DNA of 36,704 nucleotides from DATBLE01 sp050258035 (GTDB lineage Bacteria > Actinomycetota > Thermoleophilia > Gaiellales > Gaiellaceae). This document shows, piece after piece, positions 22,208 through 30,679 of the stretch; positions within the stretch are counted from its first letter, which is position 1; each line of letters begins with the position of its first letter. Under the pieces are notes generated by a model. It was not told where the DNA came from. It did no database searches and worked only from the letters and a program-made list of their open reading frames with translations. Location of the stretch: positions 1 through 36,704 of the forward strand of contig JBLMYA010000036.1 in assembly GCA_050258035.1 (NCBI GenBank), written 5' to 3'. Both the position numbers and the translations under genes were made by a program.

Positions 22208-25042
22208 TCAGCCGAGCGCGGCGCGGGCGATCCGGTCCTGTTCGCGGAGATGGGCAGTCGGGTACCCCTCGCTCGGACTGGCCCGCCAGGTCCGACCTAC
22301 GTACCGCAGCGGGACTCCCGGAGGCAGAGCCTCCTCGAGGCGATGGCGGATCGACCGCCACGGGCCCATGTTCTGGGGCTCCTCCTGCGCCCAGACCACC
22401 TCGGTCAGGTACGGATAGGAACCTACGAGCGCAGCGAGCTGCCCTCCCGGGAAGGGGTAGAGCTGCTCGATCCGCGCCAGCGCCACGGACGCCGCCCCGG
22501 GGCGAAGCTCGTGGCCCGCGATGTCGTAGTAGACCTTGCCCGAGCAGAGGACGAGCCGTCGGGTCCGCCCCGGGTCGGCAGCCGTGTCCGGAATCACGGG
22601 CAGGAAGGAACCTTCGGCCAGGTCGGGGAGCGCCGACGCGGCCTCGCGGAGTCGCAGGAGACCCTTCGGAGTCATGACGATGAGCGGCCGGGCAACCGGC
22701 TCCAGCGCCTGCCGCCGGAGCAGGTGGAAGTACTGCGCCGCCGTGCTCGGGTTGGCGACGCGGATGTTGTCCTGGGCCGTCGACTGGAGGAACCGCTCCA
22801 GCCGGGCGCTCGAATGCTCGGGCCCGTTCCCCTCGTATCCGTGGGGCAGCAGGAGCACGAGGCGGAGCGTCTCGGTCCACTTCGAGAGACCGGCGACCAC
22901 GAACTGGTCGATGATGATCTGGGCGCCGTTGACGAAGTCACCGAACTGCGCCTCCCAGAGGACAAGCGCCTCGGGCGCCGCGATCGAGTAGCCGTACTCG
23001 AAGCCGACCGCCGCGAATTCCGACAGCGGGGAGTTGTGCACCTCGAAGGACGCCGTCGCCGCGTCCAGGTGCTGGATCGGCGCGTAGCGTTCGCTCGTCG
23101 TCGCATCGTGCAGGACGAGATGGCGGTGGGAGAACGTGCCCCGTTCGCTGTCCTGTCCCGTCAGCCGGACCGGGATTCCCTCGACGAGCAGGCTCGCGAA
23201 GGCGAGCGACTCCGCCTGGCCCCAGTCGATGCCGCCTTCGTCGAGTGCGACCAGCCGACGCTCGAGCTGCCGTGCGAGCTTCGGATGCACCGTGAAGTGC
23301 TCCGGAACGGCGAGGAGGTCGTGCTCCAGGGCACGGAGGCGGTCGGCATCGACCGCCGTGGCGACCCGGGTGGATGCGACGGGCGCCGGGATCTGCTCCC
23401 CGGGCGACGGGCCTGCGTGGCCGAAGGTCGCCTTGAGCCGCTCGTGGGCGGAGCGCAGGGTCTCGTCCACCCGCGCCTCGAGGGCGGCGGCGGCATCGGC
23501 GTCGATCACACCTTCGCCGACCAGGCGCTCGGCGAACTGCTCGCGGGCCGTCGGATGCTCTGCGATGTGCTGCGCCATCAGCGGCTGCGTGTATGCCGGC
23601 TCGTCCTGCTCGTTGTGCCCGAACCGCCGATAGCCGACCAGGTCGACGACGACGTCGTGTCCGAACCGGCTGCGGAACGCGAGCGCCAGCCGGATCGCAG
23701 CGATCGCGGCCTCGGAGTCGTCCGCGTTCACGTGGACGATGGGGATGTCGAACCCCTTCGCCAGGTCGCTCGAGTAGCGGGTGGAGCGGCCCTCTGCGGG
23801 ATCGGTGGTGAACCCGATCTGGTTGTTCGCGATCAGGTGGAGCGTGCCGCCCGTCGAGTAGCCGGCCAGACCCTCGAGGTTCAGCGTCTCCGCCACGACG
23901 CCCTGCCCGGCGAACGACGCGTCGCCGTGGATGAGGATCGGGAGCGCGACGCCAGGATCGTGCACGCCGGCGCGGGTCGAACGGTCGGTCTGCTCCGCCC
24001 GAGTCCGGCCCTCGACCACGGGATCGACCGCCTCGAGGTGGCTGGGATTGGCGCTCAGCGTGACCATGATCTCCCCGCTCGGGGTGGCGCGGACGCCCTG
24101 GGCGCCGAGGTGGTACTTGACGTCGCCCGAGCCTGCCTCCGGATCCGAGACGACCGCCTCGATCGTCCGCTCGCCCTCGAACTCGCGGAGGATCGACTCG
24201 TAGGGCTGTCCGATCGTGTGGGCGAGCACGCTCAGCCGGCCCCGGTGCGCCATCCCGATCACCACCTCGTGCGCCCCCGACCCGGCGGCCAGCGCGATCG
24301 CCTCGTCGAGCATCGGCACCAGAACGTCGAGACCCTCGATCGAGAACTGCTTCTGGCCGAGGAACGCCCGGCGGAGATAGCGCTCGAAGCCCTCGACCTC
24401 CGTCAGGCGCTCGAGCAGCTGTCGCTTCTCTTCGTCGGTGAGCGGCTGGCGATACCGGCCCGACTCGATCGCCTTGCGCAGCCACACACGACGCTCGTGG
24501 TCGGAGATGTGCTCAATCTCGTACGCGATCGAGCCGCAGTAGGTGTCGCGCAGACGCGGCAGGGCGTCGGCCAGCGTCCCGGCCGGGACGTAGAGGCGCA
24601 GCAGCGACGCGGGGATCCGGGCCTGGAGGTCGGGCGTGAGCTTCGGGATCAGGCGCTCGGGCTCGAGCGTCGGGTCGCCGACCGGCTCCGAGCCAAGCGG
24701 ATCGAGCCGGGCGGCGAGATGGCCGTGCATCCGGTACGCCTTGACCAGGGCCATCGCCGCGGCAACCCCGCCGAGGAGCAGGTCGTCGGGCGCAGCGACG
24801 GGCGCCTCGACCCCGGCGCGGGGCGATTCCGCCTCGCGTGGCGGCGCGAGCGTGGCAGCCCCGTCCCCGTCTCCCGCGCGCACACGCTCCAGCAGCCGCG
24901 ACAGACCGGGAAAGGTGGCGAGCGCATCTCTCGCCCCGGCCTCGAACAGCGCACGCCACTCGGGCGGAACCGAGTCCGGGCTCTCGAGGTACTGCTCGAG
25001 GATCGTGCTGGCGTAGCCCGCGTTCAGGCCGTCGACGTCCAT
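22208..25042 (-). CDS. sucA: 2-oxoglutarate dehydrogenase E1 component
   Basis: The protein has 944 residues from ATG 25042. N-terminal DVDGLNAGYASTILEQYLESPDSVPPEWRALF is the standard E1o start. HGHLAARLDPL is at about 106-115, GMAHRGRLSVLAH at 263-275, KYHLG at 309-313 and SANPSHLEAVDP at 330-341. GDASFAGQG (373-381) through N407 forms the thiamine-diphosphate/Mg site. The end TWRASPSEGYPTAHLREQ is also typical. It decarboxylates 2-oxoglutarate in the TCA cycle. At this length it lacks the E2-like acyltransferase domain fused in mycobacterial Kgd, so a separate E2 is expected elsewhere. AGGGAG precedes the start closely. Confidence 0.96.
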   Translation of the reverse strand: MDVDGLNAGYASTILEQYLESPDSVPPEWRALFEAGARDALATFPGLSRLLERVRAGDGDGAATLAPPREAESPRAGVEAPVAAPDDLLLGGVAAAMALVKAYRMHGHLAARLDPLGSEPVGDPTLEPERLIPKLTPDLQARIPASLLRLYVPAGTLADALPRLRDTYCGSIAYEIEHISDHERRVWLRKAIESGRYRQPLTDEEKRQLLERLTEVEGFERYLRRAFLGQKQFSIEGLDVLVPMLDEAIALAAGSGAHEVVIGMAHRGRLSVLAHTIGQPYESILREFEGERTIEAVVSDPEAGSGDVKYHLGAQGVRATPSGEIMVTLSANPSHLEAVDPVVEGRTRAEQTDRSTRAGVHDPGVALPILIHGDASFAGQGVVAETLNLEGLAGYSTGGTLHLIANNQIGFTTDPAEGRSTRYSSDLAKGFDIPIVHVNADDSEAAIAAIRLALAFRSRFGHDVVVDLVGYRRFGHNEQDEPAYTQPLMAQHIAEHPTAREQFAERLVGEGVIDADAAAALEARVDETLRSAHERLKATFGHAGPSPGEQIPAPVASTRVATAVDADRLRALEHDLLAVPEHFTVHPKLARQLERRLVALDEGGIDWGQAESLAFASLLVEGIPVRLTGQDSERGTFSHRHLVLHDATTSERYAPIQHLDAATASFEVHNSPLSEFAAVGFEYGYSIAAPEALVLWEAQFGDFVNGAQIIIDQFVVAGLSKWTETLRLVLLLPHGYEGNGPEHSSARLERFLQSTAQDNIRVANPSTAAQYFHLLRRQALEPVARPLIVMTPKGLLRLREAASALPDLAEGSFLPVIPDTAADPGRTRRLVLCSGKVYYDIAGHELRPGAASVALARIEQLYPFPGGQLAALVGSYPYLTEVVWAQEEPQNMGPWRSIRHRLEEALPPGVPLRYVGRTWRASPSEGYPTAHLREQDRIARAALG

Positions 25043-25096
25043 CGCTCCCTGTTATGTAGCAAGAGGCGCATCCCTGCCGGGACGCCGCCCGCCCGA

Positions 25097-25396
25097 CTAG
25101 AAGAGCGGGCGCTCGGTGACGACCGCGACGACCATGCCCAGCAGCCAGCCCGCAGCGGCGATCACGCAGGCGATGGCCGCCAGCTTCCGATGTCGGCCGC
25201 CGATCCCGGCCGCGATCAGGGCGAGGACGACCGCCGCGACCCCGATGCGCACCGGCTGCATCTGGATGTTCTCGCCGGAGATCGTCAAGTGCAGATCCAT
25301 GGCGCCGAGAACACCGAGGAAGATCGCCGCCGCCGACATCAGGCCGGTGACGGTGTCGAGGCTCTCCCGCCGCGCCGACGTCTCGGACCCGTTCAC
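25097..25396 (-). CDS. Small membrane protein
   Basis: The protein has 99 residues from GTG 25396, overlapping the previous stop (GTGA); a longer frame to 25579 is unlikely. Three hydrophobic segments are visible (TVTGLMSAAAIFLGVLGAMDL, RIGVAAVVLALIAAGIGG, LAAIACVIAAAGWLLGMVVAVV). A middle loop NIQMQPVRI separates the first two. No family is recognised. It is coupled with the 84-residue gene upstream, and its stop is about 55 bp before the sucA start, so the three may share a transcript. Confidence 0.6.
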   Translation of the reverse strand: MNGSETSARRESLDTVTGLMSAAAIFLGVLGAMDLHLTISGENIQMQPVRIGVAAVVLALIAAGIGGRHRKLAAIACVIAAAGWLLGMVVAVVTERPLF

Positions 25397-25647
25397 TGCT
25401 CGACCCCGGCGCGTGCTGCCGTACGCCCACGACCGCGGGACGGGACGCCGTGGGGGCCACCCGCGAGCCGACGCGGGCCGACCCGAGGCGGCCGCCAACC
25501 CGGCCGTGGCTCCGGATCGACCGGAGCCTCCAGAACAGCCGGCTCGACCGGCTTCGGCTCGGAGCGGATCGCCCACCACACGACCAGGCAGAGATAGATC
25601 ACCGGGATCTTGAGGATGACCAGCATCCAGATCAGCTCCCAGGTCAT
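25393..25647 (-). CDS. Short single-pass membrane protein
   Basis: The protein has 84 residues from ATG 25647. One membrane helix occurs at the very N-terminus (TWELIWMLVILKIPVIYLCLVVWWAI). A proline-, arginine- and glycine-rich tail follows, probably disordered. It begins 19 bp after the stop of the TOMM ABC permease, so read-through from the peptide operon is possible. Its content suggests that it belongs with the 25097-25396 gene rather than with peptide modification. Confidence 0.55.
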   Translation of the reverse strand: MTWELIWMLVILKIPVIYLCLVVWWAIRSEPKPVEPAVLEAPVDPEPRPGWRPPRVGPRRLAGGPHGVPSRGRGRTAARAGVEQ

Positions 25648-25666
25648 TGGGGCATTCTAGGCAAAT

Positions 25667-26395
25667 TCAGCCATACCGCCTCCCTTCGTCTCGGCTATGG
25701 CCCCAGCCCGCGAGCAGACCGAACGCAACAGCCCAGGCGAGGAGCAGAAGCCAGTCCCGCGGCCGCCAGAGCCGCCCCTGGGCGGCACCCCAAAGGACGT
25801 CCCCGAACTGGCGGGTCGGAAGCAGCGGCGAGGCCGAGGCGACGGCGGCCGGCAGGCGCGCCGGAGTCGTCCACAGCCCACCGGCAAAGGCGAGGACGAG
25901 ATAGAGGATGTTCGCCACCGGAAGCGCGCCCCGCGGGGACACCCAGTAGCCGAGCGCGATCCCCAGGAGCGCGAACGGCACCGCGCCGAGCGTGAGCGCC
26001 ACGACGAGCCCCGCCCAGCCCAACGGCGGCAGGTGCGCGTCGGTGGTCGCGACCGCCGTCGACGCGACCAGCCCGGCGGACGCCAACCCGAACAGCGTCC
26101 CGGACAGCAGACGGGCAGCGAAGCGCAGACGTGCTCCTGCCGGCAGGGCACGCAGGAATCGCTCCCAGGGCGACTCTCGCTCGGCGGCGATGCCGACGCC
26201 GAACTGGAAGAAGCCGACGGCGAGGAAGGCGAAGCCCGCGAACGACGCAAGCAGGAGCGTGGCGTCGCGATCGCCTCGTGGAGCCACGAAGAGCAGGAAG
26301 AAGAGCGCCGGGAACGCCAGCGTCGGCACGCTGAAGGCTGGATAGCGAAGCAGCTCGAGCGTCATCGCCCGCGCGTGAACGAGAACCAACCTCAC
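25667..26395 (-). CDS. ABC transporter permease of the TOMM operon (SagH/I-like)
   Basis: The protein has 242 residues from GTG 26395, overlapping the ATPase stop (GTGA); an ATG at 26365 is an alternative. About six hydrophobic helices in ABC-2 permease arrangement are visible (PTLAFPALFFLLFVAP, FAFLAVGFFQFGVGIAAERES, WAGLVVALTLGAVPFALLGIALGYW, GALPVANILYLVLAFAGG, LLLLAWAVAFGLLAG). The AAERESPWERFLRALP cytoplasmic loop is typical of this class. With the coupled ATPase it should export the modified peptide or protect the producer. Only one permease is present, where streptolysin S operons have two, so a homodimer is likely. Confidence 0.85.
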   Translation of the reverse strand: MRLVLVHARAMTLELLRYPAFSVPTLAFPALFFLLFVAPRGDRDATLLLASFAGFAFLAVGFFQFGVGIAAERESPWERFLRALPAGARLRFAARLLSGTLFGLASAGLVASTAVATTDAHLPPLGWAGLVVALTLGAVPFALLGIALGYWVSPRGALPVANILYLVLAFAGGLWTTPARLPAAVASASPLLPTRQFGDVLWGAAQGRLWRPRDWLLLLAWAVAFGLLAGWGHSRDEGRRYG

Positions 26396-27096
26396 GTCGC
26401 TCCTCGCGTCAGCGTCAGGAACGCGTTCTCCAGCGAGTCTCCGTGGGCGCTCGCGAGCTGTGCGGGGGGCCCGTCGCCGACGATCCGGCCGCGGGCCAGA
26501 AGCACGACGCGCGAGGCGAGCGCCTCCGCTTCCTCGAGGTAGTGGGTCGTCAACAGGACCGTCCCGCCTCGGGCTGCGTACTCCCGCAACTCGCTCCACA
26601 CGGCTCGTCGTGCCTCGACGTCCAGCCCCGACGTCGGTTCGTCCAGAAACACGGCGAGCGGTCGTCCGGCGAACGCGAGAGCAACGGCCAGGCGCCGCCG
26701 CTCACCTCCCGACAGGCCTCCCACCTGCCGGCGCGCGCAGTCGGCCAGACCGAACCGACCGAGCAGCTCCGCCGTCGCAGCAGGCGCAGCGAAGTGGGCG
26801 CGAACGAGGTCGACGATCTCTCGCACCCGCAACGTCGGCGGGAAGCCGATTTCCTGTGGCGTGACACCGACGGCGGCCCGGGACGTGGGGCGCCGCGGAT
26901 CTTCGCCGAAGAGCTCCACGCGACCGGAGTCCGCCCGGCGAAGACCGAGCATCAGCGACAGAGCGGTCGTCTTTCCTGCCCCGTTCGGCCCGAGGACCGC
27001 GAGGACCTCGCCGCACCGCAGCTCGATCCCCACGCCGTCGAGCGCGACGATGCTGCCGAAGCGCTTGCTCACATCCCGAAGAGAAGCCGCGATCAT
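26392..27096 (-). CDS. ABC transporter ATP-binding protein of the TOMM operon (SagG-like)
   Basis: The protein has 234 residues from ATG 27096, overlapping the CPBP stop (ATGA). All ATPase motifs are intact: Walker A GPNGAGKT (36-43), Q-loop Gln81, signature LSGGE (128-132), Walker B LAVFLDEPT (147-155) and switch His185 (LLTTHY). The type is that of multidrug/bacteriocin exporters (CcmA-like), which work with ABC-2 permeases such as the next gene. The role inferred from position is export of, or immunity to, the cysteine-rich peptide. Confidence 0.93.
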   Translation of the reverse strand: MIAASLRDVSKRFGSIVALDGVGIELRCGEVLAVLGPNGAGKTTALSLMLGLRRADSGRVELFGEDPRRPTSRAAVGVTPQEIGFPPTLRVREIVDLVRAHFAAPAATAELLGRFGLADCARRQVGGLSGGERRRLAVALAFAGRPLAVFLDEPTSGLDVEARRAVWSELREYAARGGTVLLTTHYLEEAEALASRVVLLARGRIVGDGPPAQLASAHGDSLENAFLTLTRGAT

Positions 27097-27524
27097 GGCC
27101 CCCGCAGCCGAGCGCGCTCTGCGTGGACGGCCCAGTCGACCAGCAGGTTGTACAGCACGTGGCCGAGTATCGCCGCGACGAGCCCGCCGACGAGAAACGC
27201 GCATCCGAAGGCGGCGCCAGTGACGAGGTGGACGGCGCACCAGCTGCGGAGGAACGGCCAATGCCAAAGGGCGAACGCCGCGGACGACGCACCGAGCGCC
27301 GCCCATGGGCCGACAACGACCAGAAGCCCACCCAGGACGGCTCCCCTCCAGACGACCTCTTCGAGCCCGGCGATTGCTCCCAGGGTGAGCCACCGGGCGA
27401 CCGCCGCTCGCCCGAGCGGACGCGGACGCGTCCGCGGAATGCGCCCTCCGGCGAGCAGCAGGAACGTCGCTGCGCCCGTCACGGGACCGAGCGCTGCCCG
27501 CGAGAGCGACGGATCGACGCTCAC
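27093..27524 (-). CDS. CPBP-family intramembrane protease of the TOMM operon (SagE-like)
   Basis: The protein has 143 residues from GTG 27524, overlapping the dehydrogenase stop (GTGA). CPBP (Rce1-like) motifs are present: EEVVWR with Glu55/Glu56 and Arg60, HWPF with His88, and HVLYN with His122 and Asn126. Four to five membrane helices are visible. Members in streptolysin S clusters (SagE) are proposed leader peptidases and/or immunity proteins. This version is short compared with the roughly 200-220 residues usual for the family: the N-terminal helices are missing while the catalytic part is kept. Confidence 0.85.
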   Translation of the reverse strand: MSVDPSLSRAALGPVTGAATFLLLAGGRIPRTRPRPLGRAAVARWLTLGAIAGLEEVVWRGAVLGGLLVVVGPWAALGASSAAFALWHWPFLRSWCAVHLVTGAAFGCAFLVGGLVAAILGHVLYNLLVDWAVHAERARLRGP

Positions 27525-28357
27525 CTGGGCTCCCTTCCGACTGCGATCGTGTAGAGGGTCGATTCGTTGACACCGTCGAGCCGTAAGAACGCGTCCGTGC
27601 GTCGGTCGTAGAAAGCCCCCAGCGGAACGGATGCCAGGCCGACGGCCGAGGCGGCCAGAACGACGTTCTGCGCCGCGTGCCCGGCCTCGAGGAGCGCGAA
27701 ACGGTAACCGCGAAGACCGTACTTGAACCGAGTGCGCCCGAAGATGGCCGTAAGGAGGACGAGGACGGCGCACGACGAGGCGACCCCCGGGTACGTCGAC
27801 AGCCGCGCAAGCTCCTCGCCGGTCAGGCCGGTGCGGAGCAGCTCGAGGCTCGCAGACAGCGGATCGAAGTGGTACAGGCCCGGCTCCAGCCCGCCGACCC
27901 TCAAGACACCCACGTACACCTCGAGCGGGTACAACGCACCGCCCGAGGGGACGGCCCGGAGCGGGAGTGGAGGCCGGTCGTCCTGCGCGTCGAGGGCTCC
28001 CGTGACGCCGTAGCCCGCGTGCAGGAGCGCGGCGAGGACGTCGCGCGGTATCGGACCGGCACCGAAGGTTCGCTGCGACCGCCGCCGGGCGATCACCTGG
28101 CCGAGCGACTGATCGAGCGGGGCCGGCGCCGGGAGACGAATTCCGGCAACGCCGTGGCGCTTCACCGCTCGGATCGAGCTGAGCCGCAGCTCCGGGCTCG
28201 CCTCCAGGCGTCGGGCGCCATCCATCTGTCTTGCGATCTGGGAAGGCCCCAGCTTCGACCCCTCGTGGTAGGCCTCGGCGAGGTCGTCCACGTCAGGTCG
28301 GCGACCGTAGACGAACTCCAGCCACCGGGAGGTCTGCCGACCGACCGTTTCGCTCAC
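27521..28357 (-). CDS. SagB-type FMN-dependent azoline dehydrogenase
   Basis: The protein has 278 residues from GTG 28357, overlapping the YcaO stop (GTGA). A nitroreductase fold with the SagB signature is seen: IARRRSQRTFGAGPIPRDVLAALLHAGYG (arginines for FMN phosphate), RAVPSGGALYPLEVYVGV, GLYHFDP, and the late RGYRFALLEAGHAAQNVVLAASAVGLASVPLGAFYDR. In TOMM pathways the B protein oxidises azolines to azoles with FMN. Its place between YcaO and the protease supports that role. Its presence predicts aromatic thiazoles/oxazoles rather than only thiazolines. Confidence 0.93.
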   Translation of the reverse strand: MSETVGRQTSRWLEFVYGRRPDVDDLAEAYHEGSKLGPSQIARQMDGARRLEASPELRLSSIRAVKRHGVAGIRLPAPAPLDQSLGQVIARRRSQRTFGAGPIPRDVLAALLHAGYGVTGALDAQDDRPPLPLRAVPSGGALYPLEVYVGVLRVGGLEPGLYHFDPLSASLELLRTGLTGEELARLSTYPGVASSCAVLVLLTAIFGRTRFKYGLRGYRFALLEAGHAAQNVVLAASAVGLASVPLGAFYDRRTDAFLRLDGVNESTLYTIAVGREPR

Positions 28358-29646
28358 GGAAAGGGGTGGGGGTCGGTATTCAGGTCGGCGGGCGTCAGCG
28401 GACGCGGAACGAGGCCGGCTTCGTAGGCGGCCCGATAGAGCCGACGGCCGCCGAGGAAACGGGCGCGCTCGACCGCGTCGAGCTGGCAGAGCTCGGGCGC
28501 GATCACCTTGACGACGTGGAAGCCTGCGCTCCGAACGTCAGGGCTGGTCACGTCGATCGCGTACGCCGACGTCCGACGCTCCGCGAGGCGCTCGCAGGCG
28601 GCCTCGATGAGCTCGAGCATGTTCGAGCCGTCGAGCGGAGCGACGTCGCGGGTGTCGCGGCGCTCGAGCGAGCTGTCGAGGAACGCCGCACGCGCCGCTC
28701 GATCGGGGTGGGCGTAGAAGATCGTGTGACCGTCGAAGCCCTCGATCTCGGACGCAGTGCGCTCGGCGTCCTCAGGGCACTCGAAAGCGTGGTCTCGAAC
28801 CCACCGCAGGACGGTGAACGCCTCGGCCAGTGCCTTACGCCAGGCAACGCCGACGGTGGGCGCGCTGGCCGCGCCGACGCCGAGGGCCCCGAGGGCGTGG
28901 CGGGCACCGTGCACGACGCCGAGCACGGTCGGGACTCCGAAGAAGACGCTCAGGTCGACGGCGGAGTGCTCCAAGCCCGTCGGCGCGAAGTAGCGGTCGT
29001 CGAGTCGTACGAGCTCCGGATCGTGACTCCAGTCAAGGAGCGGCAGTGACAGCCGGTCGTACCACACCAGCATCACGGCGTCGCGCTCGATCTGTTCGAG
29101 GAGTCCCCCGAGAACCGCCTCCTCGATCGTCGCGCCGCAGGCGAGGCCGCTGCTCGTCGCATACGCGATGTGCTCCTCGGCCGGCGCTTGTCGTCCCCGG
29201 GCCAGGAAGACGAGCTGCGCCGGAAGGAAAGCGGGTCTGCCGCCCGGCAGGGCGTACCCCGCGACCCAGCTGACGACCGTTTCGCGGCGAAACGGGCGGA
29301 ACGGAAACGCAGGATCGGCGAGCTGGGTGTCGTGGAACAACGCGAACCGCCCGGGATCGACCGCCCCGGGCAGCCGGTCGGCCGAGCGGACGACCAGCCG
29401 GCCGGCGGGGACGAAGGACGCGGCGTAGCGCTCGAGGGCCTCCCCGATCGAGGCTGCCTCGGCTCCGTCACGCAACACGTGCTCGCCGGCCGCGTGACCC
29501 TCCACCTTCCCCCCGACGATCGGCCGCCCGTCGGCGAGCTCGCACGCGATGCTGACGAGGCGATGCTCGTCCGGTGCGGCAAGCGTCTCGTCGAGGCCGT
29601 GGACGACACCGGTGAACGGCGAGACGAACGTTCGCAGCCGCGGCAA
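28354..29646 (-). CDS. YcaO-domain cyclodehydratase (TOMM D protein)
   Basis: The protein has 430 residues from TTG 29646. ATP-binding YcaO features include ASIGEALERYAA near 65-76, LLEQIERDAVMLVWYDRLSLPLL, and a GSNMLELIEAACERLAERR helix. The chain ends in PHPFP, the PxPxP tail that TOMM YcaO proteins use near the active site. It phosphorylates the amide backbone of Cys/Ser/Thr to form azolines together with the C protein. The start is uncertain: AAGGAG at 29705-29710 stands 7 nt before an in-frame CTG (29695-29697), which would add 17 residues and overlap the C gene by 14 bp. Confidence 0.94.
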   Translation of the reverse strand: MPRLRTFVSPFTGVVHGLDETLAAPDEHRLVSIACELADGRPIVGGKVEGHAAGEHVLRDGAEAASIGEALERYAASFVPAGRLVVRSADRLPGAVDPGRFALFHDTQLADPAFPFRPFRRETVVSWVAGYALPGGRPAFLPAQLVFLARGRQAPAEEHIAYATSSGLACGATIEEAVLGGLLEQIERDAVMLVWYDRLSLPLLDWSHDPELVRLDDRYFAPTGLEHSAVDLSVFFGVPTVLGVVHGARHALGALGVGAASAPTVGVAWRKALAEAFTVLRWVRDHAFECPEDAERTASEIEGFDGHTIFYAHPDRAARAAFLDSSLERRDTRDVAPLDGSNMLELIEAACERLAERRTSAYAIDVTSPDVRSAGFHVVKVIAPELCQLDAVERARFLGGRRLYRAAYEAGLVPRPLTPADLNTDPHPFP

Positions 29647-29683
29647 CGCCTGTGCAGACGGCGTGGGCTGGACCGGCTGGAGC

Positions 29684-30640
29684 TCAAGCGCCGACAGCTC
29701 GATACTCCTTGTGCCATGGGAGCGGCGCCGCGACGTCCGCGAGCCCCGAGCAGGCGTGGCAGCGGGGCACTCGATGCACGTGGTGCAGGCTCATCCTGAT
29801 CCCCTGACCCAACTCGATTGCGTAGAAGGCCGAGGGTGCGTGGTGGTCTCGGAGGACGAGCCATCCGAGCGCCAAAGTCGTCGCAAGGCCTGCGACGAGC
29901 GCCTGCAACGACGGGGTCGCCGGGTAGGACGCGCGTGCGGCTTCGAGCGCCTGGAGCTCGTCGACGGCGTCGAGGTTGGCCAGGCGACGCAGCCGGAAGC
30001 AGTCGAAGCAGCACGTCTCGTCGGGCACGTAGAGCGGCCCGACCGACGCGTAGCGCCCGTCGAACGGCAGCACCTGCAACCACGGCTGCCCCGAGGCCAA
30101 CGCCTGCGCGTTCCAGTCGCCGAGCGCCGTCAGCTGCTCCGAGGACGGGGCGCAGACGAAGAGATCGGCCCCGGACGAGATCGCGTCCTCGCGCCGGACC
30201 TGGACACCGCTCTGCCTGAGCAGGCGGGAGACCTCGACCGCTGTCGGGCCGTCGCCGACGATTGCAGTGGTCCGCGAGCGGAGCGACGCGACTGCCTTGC
30301 CGAGCGTGACCTCGCGTGGGCGGAGCGAGACGACGAGCTGGGCAGTGGCCGATTCCGGCGCCGGCACGTCGGTCGGCAACGGCGGCCCCTCCAGCAGCAG
30401 CTCGCATTCGTCCAGGCGCTCGAGGGCGGCCTCGATTGCGGGTCGGGCGGGCTCGCCGAGCACCTCGACGATCTCGTCGAGCGTGCGCGTGCCGTCGAGG
30501 AGCGGCAGCAAGACCGGCATCAGCGTCGTACCGGCCCGACCCGCGAGGCAGATGATCCGCTGCCCGTACTCGAGCAGGACTCCGCCGTCGGTCGTCGCGA
30601 GCCGGTACCAGGGCGCCAGGTAGGGAAGCACGGGAGTCAC
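29684..30640 (-). CDS. TOMM leader-peptide-binding E1-like cyclodehydratase partner (C protein)
   Basis: The protein has 318 residues from GTG 30640. The first 85 residues (LLEYGQRIICL … LLDGTRTLDEIVEVLGEPARPAIEAALERLDECELL) look like the RiPP recognition element, a winged helix that binds leader peptides. An E1/ThiF-like Rossmann part follows (AIVGDGPTA near 126-134). There are two CxxC pairs, Cys211/Cys214 (CFDCFRLRR) and Cys294/Cys297 (CHAC), the structural zinc site of this family. It presents the precursor to YcaO. It is not fused to YcaO, as in the streptolysin S system. It begins 39 bp after the precursor stop. Confidence 0.9.
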   Translation of the reverse strand: MTPVLPYLAPWYRLATTDGGVLLEYGQRIICLAGRAGTTLMPVLLPLLDGTRTLDEIVEVLGEPARPAIEAALERLDECELLLEGPPLPTDVPAPESATAQLVVSLRPREVTLGKAVASLRSRTTAIVGDGPTAVEVSRLLRQSGVQVRREDAISSGADLFVCAPSSEQLTALGDWNAQALASGQPWLQVLPFDGRYASVGPLYVPDETCCFDCFRLRRLANLDAVDELQALEAARASYPATPSLQALVAGLATTLALGWLVLRDHHAPSAFYAIELGQGIRMSLHHVHRVPRCHACSGLADVAAPLPWHKEYRAVGA

Positions 30641-30679
30641 TGCCGCCCAGCCCTCCTCGTGTTCTCGCGACGCAGCTCT

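Noticed and set aside
22250..25597. Very long open frame on the plus strand opposite sucA
   Set aside because: The minus strand carries unmistakable 2-oxoglutarate dehydrogenase motifs; high GC keeps the complementary frame open by chance, and its translation is arginine-rich without domains.
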